Below, in pieces: positions 50,856 through 62,800 of a stretch of 64,000 nucleotides of DNA. Location: assembly GCF_021277265.1 (NCBI RefSeq), contig NZ_JAJSOH010000012.1, positions 1 to 64,000 of the forward strand. Direction: 5' to 3'. The DNA comes from Kineosporia rhizophila. Its GTDB lineage: Bacteria > Actinomycetota > Actinomycetes > Actinomycetales > Kineosporiaceae. The notes under the pieces are model-generated. The model was not told the DNA's origin, did no database searches, and was given only the letters and a program-made list of their open reading frames with translations. The position numbers and the translations under genes are program-made. Position 1 is the stretch's first letter; every line of letters begins with the position of its first letter.

Positions 50856-53800
50856 CTAGATGCCCAGCTCCCGGTCGATCAGGTCGAACATCTCGTCGTC
50901 GGTGGCGATCGTCAATTCTTCCAGGGCCGACTCCTGCCCGTTGCTGCGGCTGCGCAGGTTCTGCATCAGGCCTTCCAGGCGGGTGATGATCTCCGAGCGC
51001 TTGCGGCTGTCCTGCCCCACGCCGGCCAGAAGCGTCTCCAGTTGGTCGATGCCCTCGAAGACAGCGCCGTCCGCGTCTCCCTCGGCGGGCACGACCCCGG
51101 CGCGTAGGTATCCCGCCAGGGCCGAAGGCGTGGGGTAGTCGAAGATGACGCTGGCGGGCATGGTCAGGCCGGTCTCGGCGGTGAGCTGGTTACGTAGCTG
51201 CAGCGCGGTCAGGGAGGTAAAGCCGAGCTCCAGGAAGGAGCGGCCGGTGTCCAGGGCGTCGGGGCGGTTGAGACCCAGCACCTGGGCGGCCTGGGTACGC
51301 ACCAGGTCGAGCACTGCGCGCTCGCGGGCGTTCGGGGGTAGGGCTGTGAGCCGGTCGGCCAGGGATTCCTGCGTTGCGGCGGTCGCACCCACCACCCGGC
51401 GAGTGCTGCCCGCCGAGGGGGAGCCGATCAGGCTGGCCAGGAGGGGCGGCAGCCCGACGCCGTTGTGGCGGCGGAGGGCGGCCTCGTCGAGGGGCACCTG
51501 GACCAGCACGGCCGACGAGGGCTGGTGGCTGAGCACCGCGTCGAGCCGGGACAGGCCGTCCTGGCTGGTCAGCGGGTGCAGGCCGGAGCGGGCAAGGCGC
51601 TGGCGGGTGGCGTCTTCCAGGTGCTCGGCCATGCCCGTGCTGTCTTCGAGCTGCCACGGTCCCCAGGCCAGCGACACGGCGGGTCGGCCGAGGGCGCGGC
51701 GGTGGGTGGCGAGGGCGTCGAGGAAGGTGTTGGCGGCGGCGTAGTTGCCCTGGCCCGCGTTGCCCCAGAGCCCGGCCATGGAGGAGAAGAGGACGAAGTG
51801 GTCGAGGTCGGCGGTGAGGGTGAGCTCGTGCAGGTTCCAGGCCCCGTCGACCTTGGGACGCAGCACGGTGTCGACGCGGTCGGGGGTGAGGGAGTCGATG
51901 ATGCCGTCGTCGAGCACGCCGGCGGCATGGATGACGGAGCGAAGCGGAGTCTGGGCGGGGATGCGCTTGAGGACGGCGGTCAGGCCCGGCCGGTCGGTGA
52001 CGTCGGCGGCGGTGATGCTGGCGGTGGCGCCGGCCTGGGCCACCTGGGCCGCGAGGGCCGCCAGGCCGGAGGCCTGGGGGCCCTGGCGGGTGATCAGCTC
52101 GACGCGTTCGGCCTGGCCGGTGGTCGCGACATGGAGGGCGACGAGTTTGCCCAGGGCGCCGGAGGCGCCGGTGAGGAGGAGGGTGCCCGGGGCGACGGTG
52201 CGTTCGGCGGGGTTGGTGGGCTGGGTTCGGGCCAGGCGCGGTGCGTGGAACTGCCCGGTGCGCAGGGCAAGTTGTGGTTCGCCGGTGGCCAGTGCTGCCG
52301 GGATCTGAGCGGGGTCGAGCGTTTCGCTGTCGAGGTCGAGCAGGACGATCCGGTCCGGATGCTCCGACTGAGCCACCCGGATCAGGCCCCAGACCGCGGC
52401 CGCCGCCAGATCCGGTGAGCTGTCGGCCGTTGCACCCCGGGTCACGACCACGAGTCGGCCCGGTTCGGCTGCAGCCAGCCACTGCTGCAGTTCGGCGAGC
52501 ACGGCCTGCACGGTCGCGCGGGTGCTTTCGGGCACGGTGCCGGCTGCGATCGGGCGAACCTGAATTATGGACGGGTCGCGCGCCTCGATCTCGGAGGCGC
52601 CGGTCCCGATCGGGGTCCAGGTGAGTTGGAACGGCGATTCCTGGCTTTCGGCAACGATTTCACCGGCTTCCAGAGCCCGCGGAACTACCACACCGATGGA
52701 CGCCACGAGCTCACCTTGGGTGTCGGTGAGGGTGATCGCGGTGCCCCCGGATTCCGCCGGCGCCAGGTGGGCCCGGGCGGTCGTCGCCCCGGTGGCCGTC
52801 ACGGTCACGCCGTTCCACGCGGCGGTGAGCACGGGAGTACCCGAGTCACCCGACAGCAGGGGCTTGAGGGAGTCCAGGAGGTCGGGGTGCAGGGTGAAAC
52901 CGGTGACGTCGGTGGAGCCGGCCAGGGTGACCTCGGCCCAGGTCTCCTCGCCTCGGCGCCAGACCGCGTTCACGTTGCGGAAGGTGGCCGAGGGGTCGGG
53001 CTGGGCGCCGGCGGGGGGCCACTCGTTGGCCGTTACCGGCGTCTGGTCGTCTCTTCGGAGCGTGAGGACCCCGGTTGCGTGCTCGGTCCAGGTGCCCTGT
53101 TCCGGGCGGGCGAAGAGCTTGACCTCGCGGCGGTCGCCGGCTGCGGCCAGTGCGGTGGGCACGGTCGCTGCTGTGACCGACGCGGTGTCCGTGTTGGGCG
53201 CGGTCGGCGCGGTGACAACCACCTGCACCTGCAGCGTGCTGCTGGCGGTGAGGGTCAGCGGGGCCTGGATGGTGAGTTCGGCGAGGTGCTGGTGGCCGGT
53301 CTCGTCCCCGGCCCGCATCGCCATCTCAACCACGGCGCTTTCCGGCACCACGATCGTGCCGCCGATCGCGTACTCGGCCAGCCAGGGCTGCGCGGCCAGG
53401 GACAGACGGCCGGTGAGGGCTACTCCCCCGGTGCCCGGCAGGTCCACGGCTGCCCCCAGCAGGGGGTGCCCGGCGGCCGACTGGCCCAGTTCTGAAGCGT
53501 CGACCGGGGCGCGGTTGGTGCTGAGCCAGAAGCGTTCCCGGGTGAAGGAGTAGTAGGGCAGCTCCACCCGCTGGGCGCCGGAGCCGGCGTAGAAGGCCGT
53601 CCATTCCACCGATGCGCCGCGCACGAACAGCTGCCCCAGCGCCGTCACCACGGTCAAAGGCTCGGCCTGGTCACGGCGCAGCATCGGCACCCAGGCCTCG
53701 GCCCGCCCAGCGCTCGTTTCCTCGGCGGTCTGCGGGCCCAGGGCCGAGAGCACGGCGTCGGGGCCGATCTCGACGAACGTCCGGGCTCCCTGATCCCGCA

Positions 53801-56800
53801 GGCCCGCCACGGCGTCGGCGAACCGCACCGGCTCCCGCACCTGCTGCACCCAGTACTGCGGGTCGGTCAGTTCCTCGTCGGCCGGCTTCCCGGTGACCGT
53901 CGAGACCAGCGGGATGCTCGGCCGCGAGTACGAGACCGAGGCCGTGACCTGCGCGTACTCGGCCAGCATGGGTTCCATCAGCGGCGAGTGGAAGGCGTGC
54001 GAGACCCGGAGGTCCCGGACCCGTACGCCACGTTCCCGGAAGACCGACCGGACCTCGGCGACCGCCTTCTCGTCGCCCGAGACGACCACCGCAGTGGGGC
54101 CGTTCACCGCTGCGACGGCCACCCCGTCCATTGTTGAGAGCACTTCGGCCACCTCGGCCTCGGTGGCCTGGACGGCGAGCATGGCGCCACCGGCGGGCAG
54201 CGCCTGCATGAGCCGGCCGCGCGCGCCGACCACGGCGCAGGCGTCGGACAGCGACCAGACCCCGGCCACGTGCGCCGCCGCCAGCTCACCGATCGAGTGC
54301 CCGGCGACCAGGTCGGGGCGGATGCCCCAGGACTCCAGCAGACGGAACAGCGCGACCTCGACCGCGAACAGACCGGCCTGCGCCCACACCGTGCGGTCGA
54401 GCACGTTGTCGCCCGAGCCGTCGCCGCCGATGATCGCCCGCAGGTAGCGGCCCGGCTGGTCGAGGTGCTCCTCCAGCCCGGCGCAGACCGCGTCGAAGGC
54501 CTGCGCGAACACCGGATAGGCGGCGTAGAGCTGCTCGCCCATCTCGACCCGCTGCGCGCCCTGGCCGGTGAAAACGTAGGCCAGGCGACCCAGTTCTCCG
54601 GTGGCGCCGGTGAGCACCAGACGTCCGGCCAGACCCTCGAGCAGTTCGTCGCGGCCGCTGCCGACCACCACGGCCCGGTGGGTCAGCGCAGTGCGGTTGG
54701 TGGCCAGGGACCAGGCCACGTCCTGCTCGCGCAGGCCGGGGCGGGCGGCGACGAACTCGCGCAGGCGCTGGGCCTGGGCTGCGAGCCGGTCCTCACCGCG
54801 GGCCGAGATCACCCAGGGCAGGACGGGTGCTGCGATTGCACCGTTCCCGTGCGTGTTCCCGTGCGCAGGCAGGGCGTTGTGCATGCTCTCCTCCGGTTCC
54901 GGGGCAGGCGGCTGCTCGATGATCACGTGGGCGTTGGTGCCGGAGAAGCCGAAGCTGGAGATCCCGGCCCGGCGCGGGCGCCCGGTGCCCGGCCGGTCCG
55001 GCCAGGGGGTGAGTTCGGTGGTCAGCCGGATGCTGCCGGCCTCCCAGTCGACCTGGTGGCTGGGCTCGTCCACGTGCAGGGTGGCCGGGACCACGCCGTG
55101 CTGCATGGCCTGGACCATCTTGATGATCCCGGCCACGCCGGCCGCTGCCTGGGTGTGGCCGATGTTCGACTTGACCGAGCCCAGCAGCAATGGATTCTCG
55201 TCGTCGTGAGCCTGGCCGTACGTCGCGAGCAGGGCCTGGGCCTCGATCGGGTCGCCCAGCCGGGTGCCGGTGCCGTGGCCCTCCACCACGTCTACGTCAC
55301 CGGGCTGAAGCCCGGCGTTGGCCAGGGCCGCCCGGATGACCCGCTGCTGTGAAGGCCCGTTCGGCGCGGTGAGACCGTTGGACGCGCCGTCCTGATTCAT
55401 TGCCGACCCCCGCACCACCGCGAGGATTCGATGATTGTTGCGTCGAGCGTCCGAAAGCTTTTCGACCACAAGGACACCCACGCCCTCACCCCAACCGGTG
55501 CCGTCGGCCGCGTCGGCGTAGGCCTTGCAGCGGCCATCGGCCGCGAGGCCGCGCTGGCGGGAGAAGTCGACGAAGATGCTGGGCGTGGCCATCACCGTGA
55601 CACCCCCGGCCAGGGCCAGCGTGCACTCCCCCGAGCGCAGGGCCTGGGCGGCCAGGTGCAGGGCCACGAGTGAGGACGAGCAGGCCGTGTCCACGGTGAC
55701 GGCCGGGCCCTCGAGGCCGAGTGCGTAGGCCACCCGGCCCGATGCGACACCGCCCGAGATGCCCGTTCCGACAAAGCCTTCGACATCGCCGGGGACGGCG
55801 CCGCCGCTGCTGTAGTCGTGGTAGATCAGGCCGGTGAACACGCCGGTGTCGCTGCCGTGCAGGCCCGCGATGTCGATGCCGGCGTCTTCCAGGGCCTGCC
55901 AGGACGTTTCCATCAGCAGACGCTGCTGCGGGTCCATGGCCAGCGCCTCGCGAGGGCTGATCCCGAAGAACTGGGCGTCGAAGTCGCCCGCGTTCCGCAG
56001 GAAGGCCCCGTCCCGCGCGTAGCTCTTGCCTACTGCGGCCGGGTCGGCGTCGAAAACCGTTGCCCATTCGGGGCCACGGTCGAGTGGGAACCCCCCGACC
56101 GCGTCCCTGCCCTCGGCCAGCATCTGCCAGAACTCGTCGGCCGAGGCGACCTCACCGTCGGCATCGCCGGGGAACCGGCAGCCCATCCCGACGATGACGA
56201 TCGGGTCGTCGTCCGCCGCCACCACTCGTCCATCGGTGGTCTCTTGGGTCTTGTCGGCGCCTCCACCCAGCTCGCCGAGGACGTAGGCGGTCAGCGCGGT
56301 GGGCGTCGGGTAATCGAAGACGAGCGTGGCGGGCAGCCGCAGTCCGGTCGCCTCGCCGAGCTGGTTGCGTAGTTCCACTGCGGTGAGCGAGTCGAAACCG
56401 AGTTCCCGGAACGAGCGGTCGGCGTCGACCGCCTCAGGCCCGGCCAGCCCGAGAACTGCTGCCGCCCGGGAGAGCACCAGCGTCTTCAGTTCGGCCTCGG
56501 TGAGCTGGGAAAGGTCTGAGCGGCGGGCCGAGCCGGTGGCGGCCCGCCGGGTGCTGCGACTGCGGGTGACCAGGCCCGCCATCAGGGCCGGCACATTGCT
56601 GCTGGTGAAGACGCTGGGGTCGAGCCGGGCCGGAACGAGCAGGGCCCGGTCGTCGGTCGCGGCGGTGTCGAGCAGGGCGAGTCCGTCAGCGGCGCTGAGC
56701 GGTTCGAGGCCCTGGGCGGCCATGCGCTGCCAGTCGGCCTGGCCCAGGTTCCCGGCCATACCCGCTTGCTCAGCAAGCTGCCACGGACCCCAGGCCAGGG

Positions 56801-59800
56801 AGGTCGCTGGCAGCCCGGCGGCCTGGCGGTGGGCGGCCAGGGCGTCGAGCACGGTGTTGGCGGCCGCGTAACCGCCCTGCCCGGGGTTGCCCCAGATGCC
56901 GGCGATGCTCGAGAACAGCACGAACGCGTCCAGATCCAGGTGCCGGGTGAGCTCGTGCAGGTGCCAGGCGCCGTCCACCTTCGGCCGCAGCGCTGCTTCC
57001 AGGGCCTGCGGGGTGAGCGAGGTCAGCACTGCGTCGTCCAGAACGCCGGCCGCGTGGATCACGGCCCGGAGGTTGGGCGTGCCCGCGATGACCTGCTCCA
57101 GAGCGGCGCGGTCGGCCACATCGGCGGCCACCACGTCCACTGCAACCCCGAGCTCGACCAGTTCGGCGGCCAAATCGGTGGTGTTGCCCCGGCGCGAGAG
57201 CAGGACGATGCGCTCAGCCTGACCGGTGTCGGCGAAGTGCCGTGCGATCAGGCCACCCAGAGCCCCGGAAGCACCTGTGATGAGGACACTTCCGGCTCGC
57301 CGCGGCTGGGGGAAGGTGAGCACGACCTTGCCGATGTTGCGGGCCTGGCTGAGGTGGCGGAAGGCGTCGACGGCCCGCCGCACGTCCCAGGCCGCCACCG
57401 GCAGGGGCCGCAGGGCGCCGGCTGCGAACAGGTCGGTGAGCGCGGCGAACATCCGGCCGATCTCGGACGGGTCCAGCTCGAGCAGGTCGAACGCCTGGTA
57501 CTGCAGACCGTCGTGGTCACGGGCCACGTCCACGGCGTTGCGGATGTCAGCCTTGCCCATCTCCACGAACCGGTTGTGCGAGCCGGCCGCCAGCCGCAGC
57601 GAAGCATCCACGAACTCACCGGCCAGCGAATCGAGAACGACGTCCACACCGCCGTTCTGGGCCCGGAACGCCTGCTCGAAGTCCAGGGTTCGCGAGGAGG
57701 CGATGCGCTCGGGCGCAAGGCCGAGATCCTTCAGCACCGACCACTTCGACGGGCTGGCGGTGCCGAAGACGGTGGCGCCGAGGTGCTGGGCCAACTGCAC
57801 GGCGGCGATGCCGACGCCACCCGCCGCGGCGTGGATCAGGATCGACTCACCGGCCTGCAGATCAGCCAGTTCGACGAGGGCGTGGTAGGCGGTGAGGAAG
57901 ACCACCGGGGCCGCGGCCGCCTCGGCGATGCTCCACCCCTGGGGCACCTTGGCCAGCAGTCGCTGGTCGGTGACCACCTCAGGGGCGAACGCGGCCGTGA
58001 ACAGGCCCATCACGAGGTCGCCGGGCCGGAACTCAGCAACGTCGGGCGCGGTTTCGAGCACGACGCCCGCGCCTTCCAGGCCCAGCTGACCGGCTTCGCC
58101 CGGGTACATGCCGAGCACGTTCAGCACGTCGCGGAAGTTCACTCCGCCAGCCTTGAGCGCCACCCGGACCTGGCCGGGGCTCAGCCGCTGGACCGGTTCG
58201 GTCTCGGCCAGCGTCAGGTTGTCGAGGGTGCCGCGCTCAGTGAAGTCCAGCCGCCAGTTGTCCACGGCGGGGGTCTTCAGCGCGGTGTTCTTCGTGGCGC
58301 GGGCCAGGCGGGGAACCAGGAACTGGCCTGCCCGGACGGCGATCTGGGGTTCGGCAGAGGCGAGCGCGGTCTGGAACTGCTCCGGAGTCTCGCTGCCGTC
58401 GAGGTCGATCAGGGCCAGCCGGCCGGGGTTCTCGCTCGCCGCCACCCGGATCAGGCCCCAGACCGAGGCCGCGGCCAGGTCGAGGTCGTGCTGGCCGGGG
58501 CCGGCGGCGATGCCGTTGTGAGTGACGACGACCAGGCGAGTTCCGGCCAAAGGGGTTTCCGAGAGCCAATCCTGGACGCTCTGCAGGGTTTGGGCGGCCG
58601 TGGCCCGAACTCGCTCTGGCAGCGGCGCTGCGGCGTTCGTGTCGGTGTTGGCCGGCAGATTGAGGACGAGGGTGGCGGGCATGGTTGCGGATTCGTCGCC
58701 GAGGGTGGCCAGGAGTTGGGCGACGCTGGAGTGGACCGGGGTGGCAGCCGGTAGGCCCAGGGGGGCCTCCTTCACCGGGCTGGCGGGTCGCAGGATGGCC
58801 AGACTGCCCAACGAGGTGTGCTGCTTTTCGGTCGCGAAGTCGCTCGGCGGGTTGACCCATTCCACGGTGAAGAGGGCTTCACTGCCGGTCTCGGCAACCT
58901 GGGCTTCCAGTGGACGCAGCGCCAAGTTGCCGATGGTGACGATCGGAACGCCTGAGCCGTCGGCCAGGGTCAGCGCCGTGCCGTCTCCCGAAGCGGCCGG
59001 GGTCAGGTGCACACGACCAGCGCGAGCGCCGGTGGCGTGCACGGTGACGTCGGTCCAGGCGAACGGCAACCGGGGGCGGCTGCCAGTGCCGTTGCCGCTG
59101 CTGTCGTTGACGCTGACGCTGGCCAGCGCGATCGGGTGCAGGGCGGCGTCGAGGAGCGCGGGGTGGATCCCGAAACCGCTGACGGGCGTGTCTTCGGGCA
59201 GCTGGATCTCGGCGAACAGCTCGTCCCCGCGACGCCAGACCGCCTGCACCCCCTGGAACAGGGCGCCATAGCTCAGGCCCTGCTCGGCCAGACCTGCGTA
59301 GAAGCCGTCCAGGCTCTCAGGCTCGGCCGTCACCGGGGGCCAGACCGCGGCCTCGCCGATAGATGCGCCGTCTTCGATGTCCCCGAGCCGGCCCACAGCG
59401 TGTCGGGTCCAGGCGTTGGACGGGTCTTCCCGTTCGGGCTGGGAGTAGATGGCCAGGTCGTCGCCGTCCACCGTCACCTGCACCCGCACGCCGCCCTGTT
59501 CCGCGAGCACGAGGGGCGCCTCGATGATCAGCTCGGACAGCTGCGAGCGGCCCGCCTCGTCACCGGCCCGGACGGCCATCTCGACCAGCGCGGCGCCGGG
59601 CACGACGATCCTGCCGGCCACCTGGTGCTGGGCCAGCCAGGGCTGAGCGACGGTAGAGAGCCGGCCGGTAAGAACCAGCCCACCGCTGGCAGGGAGGTTG
59701 ACGGCAGCGCCGAGCAGCGGGTGGCCGGAGGAGCCGAGACCGAGACCGGTGGCGTCCGAGCGGCCGGTGCCCGAGCTCAGCCAGTAGCGCTGGCGGGTGA

Positions 59801-62800
59801 AGGCGTAGGTGGGCAGGTCGACCCGGCGAGCGCCGGAACCGGCGAAGAACCGTGGCCAGTCCACCCCGCCGCCCCGCACGTGGAACCGGCCCAGGGCCGA
59901 GACCAGGGTGGTGGCCTCGGCCCGGTCACGACGCTGCAGCGGCAGCCAGGCCTCGTCCTCTTCCGCGCTCTGCGCACCCAGGCCGGACAGCACGCCGTCC
60001 GGTCCGAGCTCGACGAACGTCCTGACTCCGCTCTCCCGCAGCGTGCTCACCGCGTCGGCGAACCGCACGGCTTCCCGCACCTGACGTACCCAGTACTGCG
60101 GGTCGGTCAGCTCGTCGCCGGCCAGGGCGCCGGTCAGCGTGGAGACCAGCGGGATCTTTGGCGTGGCATAGGAGACCGAGGCCGTGACCCGGCCGAACTC
60201 GGCCAGCATGGGTTCCATCAGGGCCGAGTGGAAGGCGTGCGAGACGCGCAGCTTGCGCACCCGGATCTCGCGCTGGGTGAAGAGCTCGGCCAACTGGTCG
60301 ACGTCGGTTTCCGGGCCGGAGACCACCACGGCGTTGGGACCGTTGACCGCGGCGATGCTCACGCCACTGTTCAGGGCTTCCCGGACCACGTCCTCCGGAG
60401 CCGCGACCGACAGCATGGCCCCACCCTCGGGCAGAGCCTGCATCAGCCGACCGCGGGCGGCGACCACGGCACAGGCGTCGGCCAATGACCAGACCCCGGC
60501 GACGTGCGCGGCCGCCAGCTCACCGATTGAGTGCCCGGCCACCAGCGCCGGACGCACACCCCAGGACTCGAGCAGGCGGAACAGGGCGACCTCGACGGCG
60601 AACAGACCGGCCTGGGCCCACACCGTCTGGTTGATACTGTCGCTGACTTCCCCGGCGATGACCTGCTTGAGCGTGAGTCCGGAGCGGTGCTGACCAAGGT
60701 GTTCTTCCAGGCCCGCGCAGACCGCGTCGAAGGCCTCGGCGAAGACCGGGTAGGTGGCGTGGAGCTGCTGCCCCATGCCGATCCGCTGGGCACCCTGGCC
60801 GGTGAAGACGAAGGCCACCTTGCCCAGGGCCCCGGTGTGCCCGACGGCGTGCTCGCCCGGCCGATCGTCGGCGAGGGCCTGGAGGTTGTCGAGAAGTTCG
60901 GCCTCGGAGGCACCGACGACCACCGCTCGGTGGCCCATCTGGGCGCGGGTGGTGGCCAGTGACCAGGCAATGTCGGCGGCCGAGGCAGTGCCGGTGGCCG
61001 AGGCAGTGTCGGCGGCCGAGGCTGTGCCGGCGGCTGAGGCTGTGCCAGTGGCTGAGGCGGTGCCGGTGGTGATGCCCTCGCGGACGGCGGCGGCCAGGCG
61101 GGCAGCCTGGGCTGCGAGGCCGGCTCGGCTGCGGGCCGAGATCAGCCAGGGAAGCACCGGTGCCGCGGGGGCGGGGGTCGGGTGGACGGAGATGGGTTCG
61201 GTGGAGGTGGCGGCCGAAGCGGACCGCGCCGAGGCGGTGACCGTGGCGGTCGCGGAGGCAGTGGGCGGGGCGGAGGCGGGGGTCGCCTTCGGCTCGAGCT
61301 CGTCCGGGGCCTGTTCCAGGATCACGTGGGCGTTGGTGCCGCTGAAGCCGAAGCTCGACACGGCGGCCCGGCGGGGACGGCCGGTCTGCGGCCAGGCCGT
61401 TTCCGCCGTGACGAGCTGGACGGCGCCGGTGCTCCAGTCGACCTGGGTGCTGGGCGCGTCTACGTGCAGGGTAGCCGGGACCACGCCGTGCCGCATCGCC
61501 TCGACCATCTTGATGATCCCGGCTACGCCCGCGGCCGCCTGGGTGTGGCCGATGTTCGACTTCACCGAGCCCAGCAGCAGCGGATTCTCGTCGTCGTGAG
61601 CCTGGCCGTACGTCGCGAGCAGAGCCTGGGCCTCGATCGGGTCGCCAAGGCGGGTGCCGGTGCCGTGGCCCTCGACCACGTCCACGTCGCCCGCTTCCAG
61701 TCCGGCGCCGGCCAGAGCGGCCCGGATGACGCGTTGCTGGGACGGTCCGTTCGGGGCGGTGAGGCCGTTGGACGCGCCGTCCTGGTTCATAGCCGACCCC
61801 CGCACCACCGCGAGGATCCGATGTCCGTTGCGGCGAGCGTCCGAAAGCTTCTCCACCACAAGGACACCGACGCCCTCACCCCAACCGGTGCCGTCGGCGG
61901 CGTCGGCGTAGGCCTTGCAGCGGCCGTTCACGGCCAGCCCACGTTGGCGGGAGAACTCGACGAACGTGCCGGGGGTGGCCATGACGGTAGCGCCGCCGGC
62001 GAGCGCGAGGTCGCACTCCCCCGACCTCAGCGCCTGAACGGCCAGGTGCAGGGCGACCAGCGAGGAGGAGCAGGCCGTGTCCACGGTGACCGCGGGCCCT
62101 TCGAGGCCCAGCACGTAGGACACCCGACCCGAGGCCACACCGCCCGAATTGCCGGTGCTGACGTAGCCTTCCACCTCTTCGACGGGTACATCACCCGTGC
62201 TGTAGTCGTGGTAGATCAGGCCGGTGAACACGCCGGTCGCGCTGCCGGTCAGCGACTCGGGGTTGATCCCGGCGTTCTCCAGCGCCTCCCAGGAGGTTTC
62301 GAGCAGCAGGCGCTGCTGCGGGTCCATGGCCAGCGCCTCGCGGGGGCTGATGCCGAAGAAGTGCGCGTCGAAGTCACCGGCGTCGTGCAGGAATCCGCCG
62401 ACCCCCGAATAGGTCTTGCCGCTGGCCGCCGGGTCTGGGTCGACGACGCCCTCCCAGGCCGGGCCGCGGTCGCGGGGGAAGCCGGTGATCGCGTCGGTGC
62501 CTGAGGTGAGCAGGTCCCAGTACTGGCCCGCCGAGCCGACCCCGCCCGGGAATCGGCAGCCCATGCCGACAATCACGATTGGGTCGTCGGCCGTCCCTGC
62601 GGCCGATTCCGGGGCCGGGACGGTGACCGACGTAAGGACGTCGTCCACCAGTTCGCGGATCACGAAGGCGGCCAGCGCGGTCGGGGTCGGGTAGTCGAAC
62701 ACCAGAGTGGCCGGGAGCTTCAGGCCGGTTGCGGCGCCCAGGCGGTTACGCAGTTCGACCGCGGTGAGCGAGTCGAAGCCCAGTTCTCGGAACGAGCGGC

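Noticed and set aside
50856..51340. Thioesterase or reductase release domain at the PKS C-terminus
   Set aside because: After ACP3 only about 75 residues of helical docking sequence remain; there is no GxSxG or Rossmann motif.
56766..58754. A 662-codon plus-strand frame inside the PKS region
   Set aside because: Shadow of the ER/KR domains on the minus strand; composition is typical of antisense frames.
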